Shown here: positions 45,521 to 58,261 of the stretch, piece by piece
How positions within the stretch are numbered: the stretch's first letter is position 1
Layout of the letters: every line of letters begins with the position of its first letter
Assembly (NCBI GenBank): GCA_004764695.1
Contig: SMSO01000031.1
Coordinates: forward strand, 1,548,600 to 1,612,599
Length of the DNA: 64,000 nt
Source: Schizochytrium sp. TIO01
Lineage: Eukaryota; Sar; Bigyra; Thraustochytrida; Thraustochytriidae
Reading direction: 5' to 3'
Notes under the pieces: model-generated
Seen by the model: only the letters and a program-made list of their open reading frames with translations
The model's database searches: none
What the model was told of the DNA's origin: nothing
Translations under genes and position numbers: made by a program

Positions 45521-48165
45521 TTCCTTTATCAAGTGTTCTCGCTCTTTCAATAGTATGGTTATAACGAAGATCATTCTCATGGATTCGCCGTCATCATAAC
45601 CATCGTCTTCTTCGTCTATCGTTGATTGTGTCTTTGAGGGTCAGTTTCGTCGTTAAAAGCCTGCAGGCGACTTTGGGTTCGCAGTTGAAAGATCACGAGA
45701 TTTTATTGGGGAACAAGAATATCTCTTGCGCAATTTGCTGCAATTTGCTATGATATTGCAGATCTGTCAATTAATCCATTCTGCGTTCTGAAAGCATCAA
45801 ACCATTGGTTTTATTGTAAGCATTCGCACGCAAGAGCCACGATATGCTTTGCCTTGAGCTTTACCCAAGTGAAAGTGTTGGCAGCAAAGGCCTCTGTGAA
45901 CATTTGCAAGAGATTCAATTTCTGATTGTTCATATCATGACGAGCTTGTAGGTTGAAGGAAAGGTCATGGCGTTCGTAGGGTCTTTTTGCAACTGCCGAA
46001 GAAAAATACTGAAGAAGATTCGGTAAAAGCTTCAAAGCGTGCGGGTCGTTGCTTCAACGTTCGAAAGTTAATTTGCACCTTTTCTCTACCCACCCCGTGC
46101 TCTTTCCCTCTCCCAAGGGATCCCTCCCTCGCTGGTGACCTTTTGCCACTCTTTGCAAATATTGATCAGAAAATGAGCAGTCCTTATCTATGATACTAGT
46201 GGCAATATGTGAAAGATGATGGGTGGTGCGTGAGCAAAGCAAGGGTTTAACGCAAGTAAATATATATTGATCATGGGTTTTCATGAGAGTATGCAATACC
46301 AGCTGCTTTTGGTTTTAAATCACAGGACTAGCGGTCATTCATCGCTAGCTTAATCGGGATCTTTTGCGTTCCTCACCGATGGGAGGAGTGAAAACTGCCG
46401 TAGCATCGTAATTATCAATTGTGATGATCCCGCATTAGTTGTTGGGTTTATGGGTTTATAGCCCCAATTTCAGACAAAGTTCTCATTGGGACCGCCAGAT
46501 CAGGAGCACCTAGTTTATTCAGAAGCAGTAGAACCAGAAGACAGCTTTTTTGCTCATGTCAAAGCATTCAGAAAAGTGGCGTTTGACGATTACGGGTGAC
46601 CAGACAGACAACTATTCATCAAAATGTGTCGATTCTTTAAGGGGCCTTTATTGGAGAATTGTTATTGACCTAGAGTATCCAAAAGTGATTCGTTCAATAG
46701 GTTGAGTAATACGGTATTAGTTATCTACCTAATACCTTAGAAGTTCTCAAAAATTAGAGAAGCCCATTTGCATGGTGAGCGTCCTAACAAAGTACAGCAA
46801 ATATCATAATTGGCAAAGCTCCACCGCATCTTGAAAGCTTGAAGAATTTTTTGAATATAAAAAATCATCTGATAAACAATGCGGGCGCTGCTGTGCACGA
46901 CCTGGTATCCCATTATAAATTCCATTTTCCATATTTACGTTGCAATACCAAGCGCAGCAACCGATTCGAGACCGCTGGTAGGATTTAACCGGATTGATTT
47001 ACATACTCCTTCTGGGATTGATCGGGTATAGCAAAAGAAGAAGGTTAGTTTAGATAGCATCACTGATGCACATATTACGCAATGAGGATCGATCGCTTTT
47101 CTGAAGACCTAAAGGCTTAGAAATTTACCACTATAGAAGTGGTTAGATGATCATTAGCGAATGCTGAAGATTCATTATATTCATCTGACTTTAGATTGTG
47201 CCAATATATAATTTTTTGCTTTTTCTGCAACAAGACGCAGCTCTGTTTTTTCATTTCCGACAACAACTACAATCACATATCGACCAATAACTTCGCATTT
47301 GTAGTGTAAGAAAACAAGCCATTCTGAACTTGATTTAATTTTGATTTTGATCTAGGTTTTTTTTTTATTTATTTGATTTTTTAAGCAAAACTAAAAAGCA
47401 ATAGGTTCAAACTCCATGCAGTACAAAGTCGCAGTGGGAACCCTCCCATTTAACCTTCTGCCACGGGTATCACTGTTGCATCCTGCCACCGTCCAGGCTT
47501 CATGGGGCCGGCTCAAGAGACGCTGCGGGTGATGATGGCTGAAGATAAATCTCGACTTGCAACTTCTCGTAGTAGGATTCTCTACCCTCACCCTCTTGCG
47601 AGAGGGGGTGTGCACCCACTGAAGATACAGCGTTCATGTGTCCCTGCTGGGGGGTTTTGCCATTGAAGAGCGATTCCTCTCATGAGGTTCTGAAAAGCCA
47701 GTTGTTTATGAGTTGCTTTCGAGATTCGAGCAGCCAGTAAGCTCTTCTTGGCAATGGGAATGAGAAGCGCAATCATGTAAAGTGCGGGCAACGAAGCTCG
47801 TGTTCTCTGCGCTAGAATCTGCGTGTGCGACAATAGGTATCTTTCATAAATCTTGGTCGGTTGCTTTATTGTCTTATTATAAAATAGAAGAGGAAAGAGG
47901 AGCCTAATTGCAATTGTATTGAGCGCATCGTTGAATCATACGAGCTCTCTGATGGTCAACTGGTTTCTTGGTTGATCAGCTTGTGCCCATTCGAACGTAC
48001 AAAGGTCAACGCACAGTTCGAGATGTTGAAATTGCGATGGGAGGGCGCGGGATCTCGAAATACGATGTTATGGGACCTTGTTCGCATGAGACCATTTTGG
48101 GATCGGTGTCTGCAACTTCCCTTATTTTGCTCGACTGGACGTGGGAACAGGAAACAGGGATGAAC

Positions 48166-48741
48166 CTAAGTCCCGAGGGAGGCGACGAAGGATCCCGTGA
48201 TGCCAATGCTGCCATCTGACGCGCGTGCGCGCATGTAACTAGAGCGATCCGTTGTAGAATCAGAAGCCACGACATGGATGACAAATTGGTGAGTGGAGAA
48301 GAGGTTAAAAGGCGATGGAGATGAAGAAGGTCTCAGACTAGTTGACCTTTGGTCGCCCGACTGGCGTAGTAAGGATTTCACGGCTTTCCTGCCGCTATCG
48401 TCACCTTCGGGGAGGCTTTCGAGTGCCAGATTTAGCAAAAGTACCGGACTTTATCGAGCAACAGATGCAATTGACTGCCTGCTGCTCTAGCGTCGGTGTT
48501 GGTGCTTTCTGAAGTCCAGGACGTGGCACGTTCGAACGACTTTATCGTGTGCAATGAGGTTGCGCTGTCCACATTTCCGCATGAATTCTACTATATTTGC
48601 TGCCATGTATTCGTAGTGCCAGCGCATTGTCAGCATCAGCTGCTGCTGTTGTTCCTGTGAAAGAAAGTCGCGGCGGTCAACGCTTAAGGCTGAAAGTGCT
48701 GCCGAAGCACCAAGACCAAGTCCCAAGACGGACAGCGCCAT
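48166..48741 (-). pseudogene. Possible gene relic (interrupted frame)
   Basis: Two same-frame open stretches (48741-48487, an ATG-started 84-codon ORF, and 48456-48166) are separated by a TAG and a TAA only about 30 bases apart. GC content is higher than the surroundings. The first has a QEQQQQLMLTMRWHYEYMAA helix-like segment; the second is Ser/Asp-rich. No family is recognised. A small intron could also explain the break, but no GTAAG-type donor is present. Confidence 0.2.
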
Positions 48742-51700
48742 CGAGGCTGGACTTGAGGTTGCTCAGCTTTGGCATCCCAATATGTGCTCTGTCTCTCATC
48801 GCCGCGTTCTCCAATGGAGAAGCTATTCCGCTGCAAACACTCGGTTCTTGCTGCTTCGCTTGGCGCGCTCGCTCACGTGAGGAACTCGAGTGACGCTCAT
48901 GGCGTTGAACTCTTCGTGAAGCCTCGAGGATAACTCTGGGCTCACAGCATCCGGTTAACGGGACATTGCTGCGGTGTGGTGTGTGGCTAGCTACTCGGAA
49001 TGCACCAAGGTCCGCTGGTGTTTGATGTATATTTCCACGAGGGCAGTCAATTTGACATAACTTTTGGTGTTTTATTTATTGTCAGTCCTTGCGTCAAGTT
49101 TGTTTGTTCTTTTCTCTCTTTCCTAAAACAACAATAAATAGATCTATCCACAAGCGACACAAAGATTTGTAGCTTGCCAAAGTACCGCCAGTTTCTGATA
49201 AAATACGAGTCTGATCTAGACCGACCCACGCCGACAGAGTTGAAGCCGTGCCATAGATTGAGGAAGCGTTGTCCCCAACTTAAAACTCATGTTTTCTCAG
49301 TGGTCGTGAAAGAAAGTCAGAAGTCAATTGAGTTTTGATCTTGATTTCTAAACAACCCTCTCTTCATTTGTTACCAGTGATGTTAAAAAAAATATTAAAA
49401 TATCTCTTTTAATTTATTTAATTAAAATTAAAAAATGACGACTTGCAGCTCTTTTGACGCGCATACTTGGACATTGGCATTATCAAACTCAAAAATAAAT
49501 ACATGCTACCTTGGGCAGGAAGCTGGAAAGCTAGGTGAGCAATTGCTGTATATTGCTGCTGCTGATGATGATCGAAAAAGAAAAGAAAAAAGTATGTTCC
49601 TACCTATTAGATGCGCATAACTTGTCAAATTGAAGAACGGACAAGTTCTAAGATTTGTAGAATCAAAGCTCTCGTTGACAAACAGCCTTAAAGAAACTTT
49701 CTTTGAAGCGCTGGAGAGAGGAGGGGGGGCAAAACTCTAGCACATACGCTACCTCTGACACTTGCTTGCTTAATTGTACAGGTTTGTTTTTTCACTATTG
49801 AAGGTAGGTATGGAATGGTTTGTGCTGTGGAGGACAGTAACACGGCAATTAAACCGTGAGAGAAACGATCCTACGAGGAAAAGGTTACCAGTGGTGGAGT
49901 GGAGCCTTGCAATGCGAACTCAATTCTCAAAAGCACGAGTTTTCGTTTAGAGTTCTACATCTTTTTAAGAAGCTGTATTTCTTTTAGTTGGTAATGCCAG
50001 TACTTTCGGTTCTTTACACCCAGTGTGTGCAAGCAAGCGACTTCTTGAAGGTGGTCGGAAGCCAGGCAGCTAATGATTATTTATACAATAAAAAGGCCAC
50101 TTTCAACGAAGCTCCGTTTGCAAGCAAACCTCTCTCGGAAAACCCGTTGATCTACCCGAACTCAACTTGCATTCAGATACATGTCGGGATCTCCATAGAT
50201 TACACAGCCTTTGGGCTGGCATGGATTGTAGGTAGGTACTACCTAAAGACTGCTTCGATGATGATGAACTACTAAAATGAAAACTCATCAATCAAATTCT
50301 TTTGCCGCAAATAAGTAGTAAGTAAGTTCCTTAGGTAGATATAAACCTAGAAGTGGCATGATAATACCTTCCTTTGAATCCTGCCACCATTTCAATGTTC
50401 CATCACGGCAAGTGCTGAGAAAGTGTAGGTTGTTTCATTAATTTAATTATTTATTGAATTTGCAGTTAGTTAATTATAAAACAAGTCAGCCAACCAGTAA
50501 ACGAACAGAAGACCAATCAGTCAGTGCGCCCAGCTTCAGCGAAGGAAGTCTTCAAGTTGTTCGGAGCGGTGATTGTGTGATTATTGGTGTTTTCTGCAAA
50601 ATGGTTTATCTCGGTGTTCTTTCCTGAAGCTTTTCAACTTTTGCTTTGCGTCCTTTCTTTAATCTTTTGTTGATTTAATCATCTGATCAAAAGAGGTGAG
50701 GAGATCAAGAGTGAAGAAGGAACAAACAACGAACATCACTCCATTCGGTGGGAGGATTCTTCGGCTGATAGGTACCTACATTGAACCTACTTCACCGCAC
50801 AAGCACCTTCATCGGTACCTCCCCTTTCTTGAAATTATATAATTTCATCCATGGTATGTGTATCGACTCAATCACTAATTCACCCCTTTGTGATTATTTA
50901 TAAATAAACATATATATATATATTATTTTTTTACACTGAATAAATACAAATCATAAATTCAACATCCAGAAAGAGAAGAAGCCAAGGTGTGTGAAAGAGG
51001 GAGTGTAATCGAATCATACATGGATGAGGTAGCGACCAATTGATTCATAGGTAGTAGATACCAACCTACCTCCCTTATCGCAAGCTGCCTTGGCTGCTGA
51101 TTACTGCTATGGTTGTGAATGGACGATGAAAATGTGCAAACAGGGGAAAGGACAGGTGGCAGCATATACAAGACTCGGCCCGAGGCCCGCGAGCAACCTT
51201 CTTAATTACTATTAGGCAAGGGCACACATTTCATACACTCTCGAGTCAATCATCGTCGCGGCTTTAACTCGTTGACTCAAGTTGAAGTTACTCATGGTGG
51301 TTTTCTGTTGTGTATCATCCTGAGCTGCAGCTTGTAATGTACCTAGACCCGCAGAAGCTGGCGATCTCATGCGCTTATAGAAGAACTTGATTCGCCCATG
51401 TAGATAGAACCTTCTACTCTGTGGCCTGATCATGAACAATTCGAGAGTGTGGTGGAGGCAGTGCAACTTCGATTGCATTGCATGTGAGTTTGTAAATGGC
51501 ATCTCCGGCTTGAACGTTCATCAACGAAAACGCATGTGCCAACATCCTGCCTACCTGCTATCCACTCTTATGTAGGCACCGAGCTAGGTCGAGAATGGAA
51601 TTGTGCAAAAGAGCAATGCTGGCAAAAACAAAAACCAGCGCACGAGAGACCTCGCGGCGGCATTATGAAAGTCCACCTAGTCAGCAAAGACACAACAAAT

Positions 51701-52215
51701 CAAGCACAAATAGTTTAGCCTCATGCATCTTTGTTCAGAGCGGCGTAAAGACCTGCTTGCTTTTCACGTGTGTTCTCAACATTATTATTGATAAGTAGGT
51801 ATTCTTCGAAGTGGCTACTGGTGCACGTGGGTAGAAGGTATGCCATAATACTCTGGCCAAGATGGAGATGCCGACTTACTACCTACGTAGCGAGCGAACA
51901 GTCGTAGCAGTGGTGGATTCGTCGATGGACACACCTCGAAGAGCCAAGAGAGTGAATCGTGAATAGAATCCTGCTATTAGGACAGAAGCTCCAAGAGGTG
52001 CAACACGTGCAGGTCAAGAAGAGAAAAAGCCCTACTGCTCTTACAGGCCGCGTCCGGTGGCATTCGCACCACGTGTCCATTCCAAAGAATGAAAAAATGC
52101 GAAATGATTTTATACTTATATTCGTTTATTTGTATTTTATGATGAGTAGAAGGCAGACAAAGACAGGTGAATGAGTGACACATCGTCGATCGCGATATGA
52201 TACGAAGAAGGCAAG

Positions 52216-52261
52216 GCTTTGCTTTGCTTTGCTTTGCTTTGCTTTGCTTTGCTTTGCTTTG
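52216..52261. repeat. (TTTGC)n pentanucleotide repeat
   Basis: Nine tandem CTTTG units are seen directly. Confidence 0.92.
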
Positions 52262-54075
52262 GTCGGAGTTTCTGGGCTACTTCTGCACGTGTTCGGAGCG
52301 GAGCTTTCGTTTCTAAGGCTGGCTATTTGATGGGCTGTTGTTTATTTAGTAATGCGTGCTCGAGCGAATGAGGAATTTGTTGGTCTACTTTCTGTTTACT
52401 TTATTTTAACGAATGTTTTATCCCATCGCTTTTAAAGTGTGTGAACAAGAGAGGGAGAGGGAGAGAGTCAATCAATCAATCAATCAATCAAAATCCATCC
52501 TTCAACCATTCAAGAGTCCTGAATTCCGCACGCACTGTAGGTACTTATCGAGTAGGTCCAAGGCGAATACACAAACAGCGTGAAGGAGCCAAGTTTGACA
52601 GCGCAACCCGCTCTACAAAAGCCGTATTCACATGCAAGTCTGGAGAAGTCAAGGTCCACTATTACGGAAAAAGAGGCGGAAGTAAAAGAGAAATGAGAAG
52701 AATGAAAGTTTCTCCATAGCACATCCTACGAAGTTCCTACCCTAATACTAAACCGATTGAAAACAACGATTAAATACATTCTATAGAATTAGCGCTTCAT
52801 TCTTTTAGCCTCATTATATAATAATAAACATGAGCCAGTTTTATATTTAAAAAATAATAAGATAACAAATAACAAATAACAAATAAAAATATATGTGTGT
52901 ATATATATCGTGCGATGATAAATGAAAAGAATAATTGTGATGAAAACTATTGCGAAAATTAATTCTGAAGAAATGAAAGAAAGAAAAGAGAGAAATGGTG
53001 ATTCAAACTTCAAAGCACTGTCAGGCGGAGCACGGGCTTGGGCTCGCGGACTCGCTCGGCAGCAGCAAGCGCAGGAAGGTCTGCAGCGAGCGCGGGACGA
53101 ACTCGCAAGCACGCCAGCACGCCCGACCTCGACGAACGTGGACGCAGGACCACCGGTAAGTGCCGCACACACACTCGCTCGCAGCGACGGCGGGTACGCA
53201 CCGCATCATCATCCCTCCATCCCTTCACATCCATCCCACTCCCTCCCAGCCGCCTTCGGCCAGCTAGCAGGCCAGCGATCAGGCCTCTGCATGGAGAAGC
53301 AGTGCGGATCGGGGTGGTCAGCACGGCTTACTTGCCAAGGGTTGCCTCGCTCCGAGACCGCAAGCCCAGCCTCGAGCAAGCGGTGAATAAGAGCGGATTC
53401 GCGTTCCTCTTTCTTTCTTCTTACTTTCTTTTTGGCCTTTGTTACTCCTTTTGCTTTCTTTCGCCTTCCTTTGCGTTCACGGACCTAGTGTCATACATCG
53501 CAGGTGAGCGTTGCTGTTGCCGCTCGCATCCTCCAGCGTTTCGAGGGCGGCATTGCCTTTGACGGCGAACAACTATTTCTATTGATACTTTTGACCGCTT
53601 CGGTGAAAGAATGAATAGAATAGGCACGTAAAGAAGGGACGAAAGTAATGAATTCTCACGCTAGCAATGAGGAAGATAAAGAAGGAGGAAAAGGGTAGAA
53701 GCGCGCACACACACATACACGGCAGCATGGACACCACTGTTGTGTTAGCATCTTGACCTTTCACACCAGTAGTGCCAGCAGCCGATAGATTGACTGATGC
53801 GAAGGAGGATGCGAAGGATGCATCAGATTAGAAAGGATGTGTTGACAAGGATGATTGCGCAGCTTGGAAATGGATGCGTTGTTGGAATGAATTTGGGAGG
53901 TGAAAATGTCGATTGACTAACTGAGAACTTGGTGTTCATGCAAAATAAATAATGTGATGGCGGGACAAACTATCTGGATAACTTTACATCTTTGCAAATA
54001 CTGCCACAAATAATAACAGCAGATACCGATTGAACAGAAGAAAGCAGTTTTTTATCACAAGACCAACTCTGCACA

Positions 54076-55212
54076 ATGGGTGCCTGTGGATCGTCCATGA
54101 GCGCTGAAGAGCAGCAGGCTCTTGCAACCAACCGCGCCATCGACAAGATGAACCGTGATGACTACCACTCGGATCAGAGCAAGATTAAGTTGCTCTTGCT
54201 CGGCGCTGGTGAGTCTGGCAAGTCGACCATCTTTAAGCAAATGAAGATTCTTTATGGCACTGGCTTCGGTCAGCAAAGCCCTGAAGAGCTCACACGCTGG
54301 GAGACTACGGTCTACAACAACATCCTCGTCAACTTCAAGACTCTTTTGGACAACATTGAGGAGTATAACGATCCTTCTCTGGAGGAGAAGGCTGAGGAAA
54401 TTAAGAGCCTTTCTGTAGGCTCCACCTCTGTCATCGATGAATCCGTCGGTGAGATGCTGATTGCCATCTGGGAAGACGAGGGTGGCCAGGATGCTTGGCA
54501 CCGCCGCTCTGAATTCCAAATTCAGGATTCTCTCAAGTACTACATGGACAATATGCACCGCATTATGAGCGATGATTATGTCCCCAACGAGCAGGACATC
54601 CTCCGTACTCGTGTGCGTACCTCAGGTATCGTTGAAGAGAGCTTTAAGATCGACAACGTCCTCTTTGAGTTTTTCGATGTTGGTGGCCAGCGTAACGAGC
54701 GTAAGAAGTGGATCCACGCTTTCGACAATGTCACTGCTGTGATCTTTGTTGCTGCAATCAACGAGTACGACCAACACCTCTTCGAAGACAACACCATGAA
54801 CCGCATCGATGAGGCCGTCATTCTCTTTGACGAAATCTGCAACTCTCCCTTCTTTCGTCAGACTTCCATGATTCTCTTCCTCAACAAGAAGGACCTCTTC
54901 CGTGAGAAGCTCGCTGAGGTTCCCTTTCGTGTTGATGATGGTCCTGAACCGCGTTTCACTGATTACATGGGTCCGGCCATTGACTTTGGCGGACCTAACT
55001 CCGAGATTGGATCGCCGGGCTATGAGGAAGTTTATGAGGCCAGCAAGCGCTACATCTTGCAGCTGTTTCTCAACCGTAACCGTGATAGAACAAAGGAGAT
55101 CTACCACCATGTTACCTGCGCCACAGACACATCTAACATCTCTGTCGTGTTCAATGCCTCAAAGGACATTATCCTCCAACGTAACCTTAAGGGCTCCGGC
55201 TTCGCTGTGTAA
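54076..55212 (+). CDS. Heterotrimeric G protein alpha subunit (G alpha-4, intronless)
   Basis: This 378-residue single-exon gene starts MGACGSSMSAEEQ, with lipidation candidates G2 and C4. Motifs: G1 GAGESGKST (43-51), switch I RVRTSGI with R179 and T182, switch II DVGGQRNERKKW (201-212) with Q205, G4 NKKD (270-273) and canonical G5 TCAT (347-350). All catalytic and nucleotide-binding positions are present, so it should be an active membrane-tethered GTPase downstream of a receptor. Within switch II/alpha-2 it has WIHAF where the other three have WIHCF. The end is NLKGSGFAV, one residue longer than canonical and without the pertussis-toxin cysteine. It groups with G alpha-1 by AINEYDQ, NRIDEAVILF, FRVDDGPE, YHH and NIS. 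A CpG-rich patch lies 0.5-1 kb upstream. Confidence 0.96.
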   Translation: MGACGSSMSAEEQQALATNRAIDKMNRDDYHSDQSKIKLLLLGAGESGKSTIFKQMKILYGTGFGQQSPEELTRWETTVYNNILVNFKTLLDNIEEYNDPSLEEKAEEIKSLSVGSTSVIDESVGEMLIAIWEDEGGQDAWHRRSEFQIQDSLKYYMDNMHRIMSDDYVPNEQDILRTRVRTSGIVEESFKIDNVLFEFFDVGGQRNERKKWIHAFDNVTAVIFVAAINEYDQHLFEDNTMNRIDEAVILFDEICNSPFFRQTSMILFLNKKDLFREKLAEVPFRVDDGPEPRFTDYMGPAIDFGGPNSEIGSPGYEEVYEASKRYILQLFLNRNRDRTKEIYHHVTCATDTSNISVVFNASKDIILQRNLKGSGFAV

Positions 55213-58200
55213 CTGGCTTCTCGCTATTCAACCCACATTGGTCGGCGAGTCTCTGCGATTGTGACTAAACGACTCAGGCTCTCTATTCAAGATTCCTTTG
55301 CAAGAGAGAAAGAAAATTATACCTCAGGTAAAAATCATAGAAATTCCCTAGCGGATTTCGACAACTACGTTCCCTCCTCCGTCAAACACCAAAAACCAAA
55401 ATGCAAAACCAAAAAAACATCCATTCTTAAAACAACGGGACGAAGAAGAGGACGAGGTAGAAAATGTTGAGGCGCACTTTCTGTCATTCGTCCACCACGT
55501 ACCTTAATCCCCATCACCTTTAGTCTCGCCGATGGAAGGGCTCATCGCTTCGTGCAGGAGCCCAGAGTAGTCCTTATCAATACGTGTTACACTACGTTTG
55601 TGTCTCGTGAAAGGCGCATACTTTGTTGTTTCGTTTTGTGAAGTGAAGTGATGCTCATTTTTTCGCGGCCGCATTAGGTTCGCCAAGGAAAATGAAGCTT
55701 CAACTCGTTCATCATTACTTTGAGAAAACACATGTGTCGTCTGCGCGTTGCTGCTAGTGTAGTAGTGTATCAGTCTGCTGGGGCCGTGTTGCAAGCAGAT
55801 TTGGCATAGTAGAGTTTGTGAGTTCTATTGACGAATTCATCTACGTCGGTCATCACTGCCTCGTTTTTCTGTTGTGTAATGCTCTTGACAATGAACTACT
55901 CAGATGCAATCTTTTCTATCAGTTGCATCGTTCGGGTTTCCCTCATCTTTTCCTTTCTGTGCCCAGCCTCATTTATTTGTGTGTCCATTCTCGTCTATTC
56001 TGTCTCGTTGTATAACCTTCTGCTCAAGTGCGGCACTTGTCTCACACCTTTCCATTCATTTTCCTCATTTGACACCTTTTCAAACCCGGAAATAACACAA
56101 CCAACTTTTGTTCTCCTTCGTATTTTCATTTTTTCTTTGTTTTGCTCTTGCTATTTGTGTCTTACTTACCGCGTTTTCCAGCTCATGCACTTGGTTGCAA
56201 AACGCAATAGGCGTTTTGTAATATGTCACACTCCGGATAGCTCTTGTTATAGGAACTATTCTACGTTTACTTTTGCAGCTAGTGCAACACCCTCTACATT
56301 CCGTCCTTACACTCTGTTTATCAAAACCCCTGAGAGATTCAAATGGTGCAGAATAACTCATATCAGTCTTAGCATGCGATGTACTGTTATGTGATAAAAC
56401 TTCAAGCATTAACAATGTGTAGACAATGGTTTAAAAATAGCTATGATGGCTGTCTATGAAAGACTGTGAGGAAAATTTTGCTTTAAAGTGAACACCTGTT
56501 AGTTGCGTGGAAACACTCGTGATATTCATTACGAGAACGACAACCCGTTAAGTTATGACTGATGTGATAATAAAGAATATTCAGCCATGTCGACGAGTCA
56601 TTGTATAAATATGCAAGCTTAACGATACAGAAACCTAGGTGAAAAATAGTTGCTATTGAGGTAGAATAGTTCATACACATCGATTTAGCCATACATGTAC
56701 AGTTTTTAGCTTACATGGTAGCATGTTGATAGCTAAAAGCTAACCGCTAATCAACCAGAGGTTAAATAGGAAGATGAAAGTTAAGGTGTTTGGAGTACAA
56801 GATCATACATAATAAAGGCGGTGTATACTTAGGCTTGTGAAGTTAGTGATCTGCTGACGATGTTGATGAACACCTAAATGGGTTGGTTCATCATATTCTA
56901 ATTTCGACATTTACAAGACTTGACTTGTATTACACAAAACTCAAAGGGTATGGTTAACTTGTTTCCTTACCACTAATTTAGGTCTTCTCTTGCATGATCC
57001 CTTGAATTCCGAAGTACACCTTGCTGAGATCTCCAATCGAAGGAACTAGTGGACAAGACATTGCTAGAGTTCTTGGTGTCCCTTTGTAAAACCCATTAGA
57101 CATAAGGTTTACAATAGAGCAAAAATAGGCAGCCAGACTCATGTGGCTGCCAGAGTCAAGAACTTGAAGTGTGAATACACATTACCTACATCCAAGATTG
57201 GTGTGACTTGAATCGATGGTTGGAGATGTTGAATTAACCTAACCCCATCGATTATCTCTAACTACTTTCAAGAATGTCATAATCTCCCTAATTACTACAT
57301 GAATCCATCTGCTCTGGAATCCATTCTCCAGGACAGCAGTTCGCTAATTCATAAATCAATTTTCTTAAAGCCTTCATCAAGCCTTCTACCTTCATCATCA
57401 CAGTCAACCTCAAGCTAATAAGTATCACCTTTCAGCACACCTTCACTCTTGAGCGTCCTTAGTCTCATACCTTAGTATCTGACAATTACATTCTTATCTT
57501 ATTCAAGTCCTTCTACTTCTTTGGTACTTATAATAGTGTACCAAGAACTCTGGTAATGCCTCGGGCAGGCGATTGGTAATCTTAGCATGTCTGTATTGCA
57601 AGTTATCTATACACTATTACTGTTGCCCACAAATGAGACCAAGGACTCACAAACTTTGTTTCTTTTCCTTTTCATACGTTTTCAAGCTATTAAAAAGGCA
57701 CACTCTTATGATCACCTTCCTTAGTCAGCCTCTAGCTTGGCACGTTTCGATTTTCAATATATCCACATAACTATAAGTCTCAGAGCCTACTTTACCGTAA
57801 GAACCATTGTTATAGTGCGTATTCGAAAGAGAAGAAGATATAGCTAGACATATTTGATAACTTAACTATGCACAACAATCAAGTGTCTTTATGGCCTTCT
57901 TGGCATGTTAGAGATTAGAGTTTGAATTTAAAAGGAGCAATAGACTCTCAGACTTGAGAAAGTTTACTTAATCATTGAGGAGCAGCACAATGATTGTCTA
58001 TCACCAACAGTCCTTGCAGCCTAGCATTATAACTCGTGGATTTAGTCATGGACTCACAGATTAGAAGATCACTAAATCAGCAATATAAACAAAATAGAAC
58101 TTTATTGAAAGGGCCCATATCCAGTTTCCAGTCCTAACAGTATGCCGAGATAGATAAGGATACAAGGGATTGTAATAAAGTTCTCCCAAAGCAGTATTAA

Positions 58201-58261
58201 CAGAAAGTGAAATACTAGTAAAATGAATTGAGTTATAATCGTCACGAGAATGTCATAAGGT
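55213..58261. other. Intergenic region downstream of G alpha-4
   Basis: AT-rich, with the G alpha-4 3' UTR at the left. An ORF of 188 codons (55828-56394) is hydrophobic and Ser/Cys/Phe-rich, begins with TTG and overlaps ORFs on the other strand; it is not called. 56.4-58.2 kb shows no ORF over 70 codons and no strong repeats. Confidence 0.5.

Larger units (their letters stand above)
37213..54075. other. Gene-poor region of about 17 kb between G alpha-3 and G alpha-4
   Basis: No confident gene is found. The first 400 bases are CpG-rich (G alpha-3 promoter side). Repeats follow: GA/GAAA (37640-37864) and ATTC (38461-38568). Much of 42.5-44.7 kb is very AT-rich. Local coding-like or GC-richer patches occur at 40459-40929, 44745-45100 and 48006-48741. 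A TTTGC repeat (52216-52261) and a CpG-rich patch (about 53010-53560) precede G alpha-4. No transposase, reverse transcriptase or terminal repeats were recognised. Confidence 0.5.

Noticed and set aside
52922-53386. ORF of 154 codons before G alpha-4
   Set aside because: The left part is AT-rich and the right part is CpG-rich with several overlapping frames open; it looks like promoter or 5' UTR DNA. A GTAAGT at 53156 could be a 5' UTR donor, but no acceptor could be fixed.
55828-56394. Hydrophobic ORF of 188 codons downstream of G alpha-4
   Set aside because: Starts with TTG, is rich in Ser/Phe/Cys as expected from pyrimidine-rich DNA, and overlaps an ORF on the other strand; no motif.
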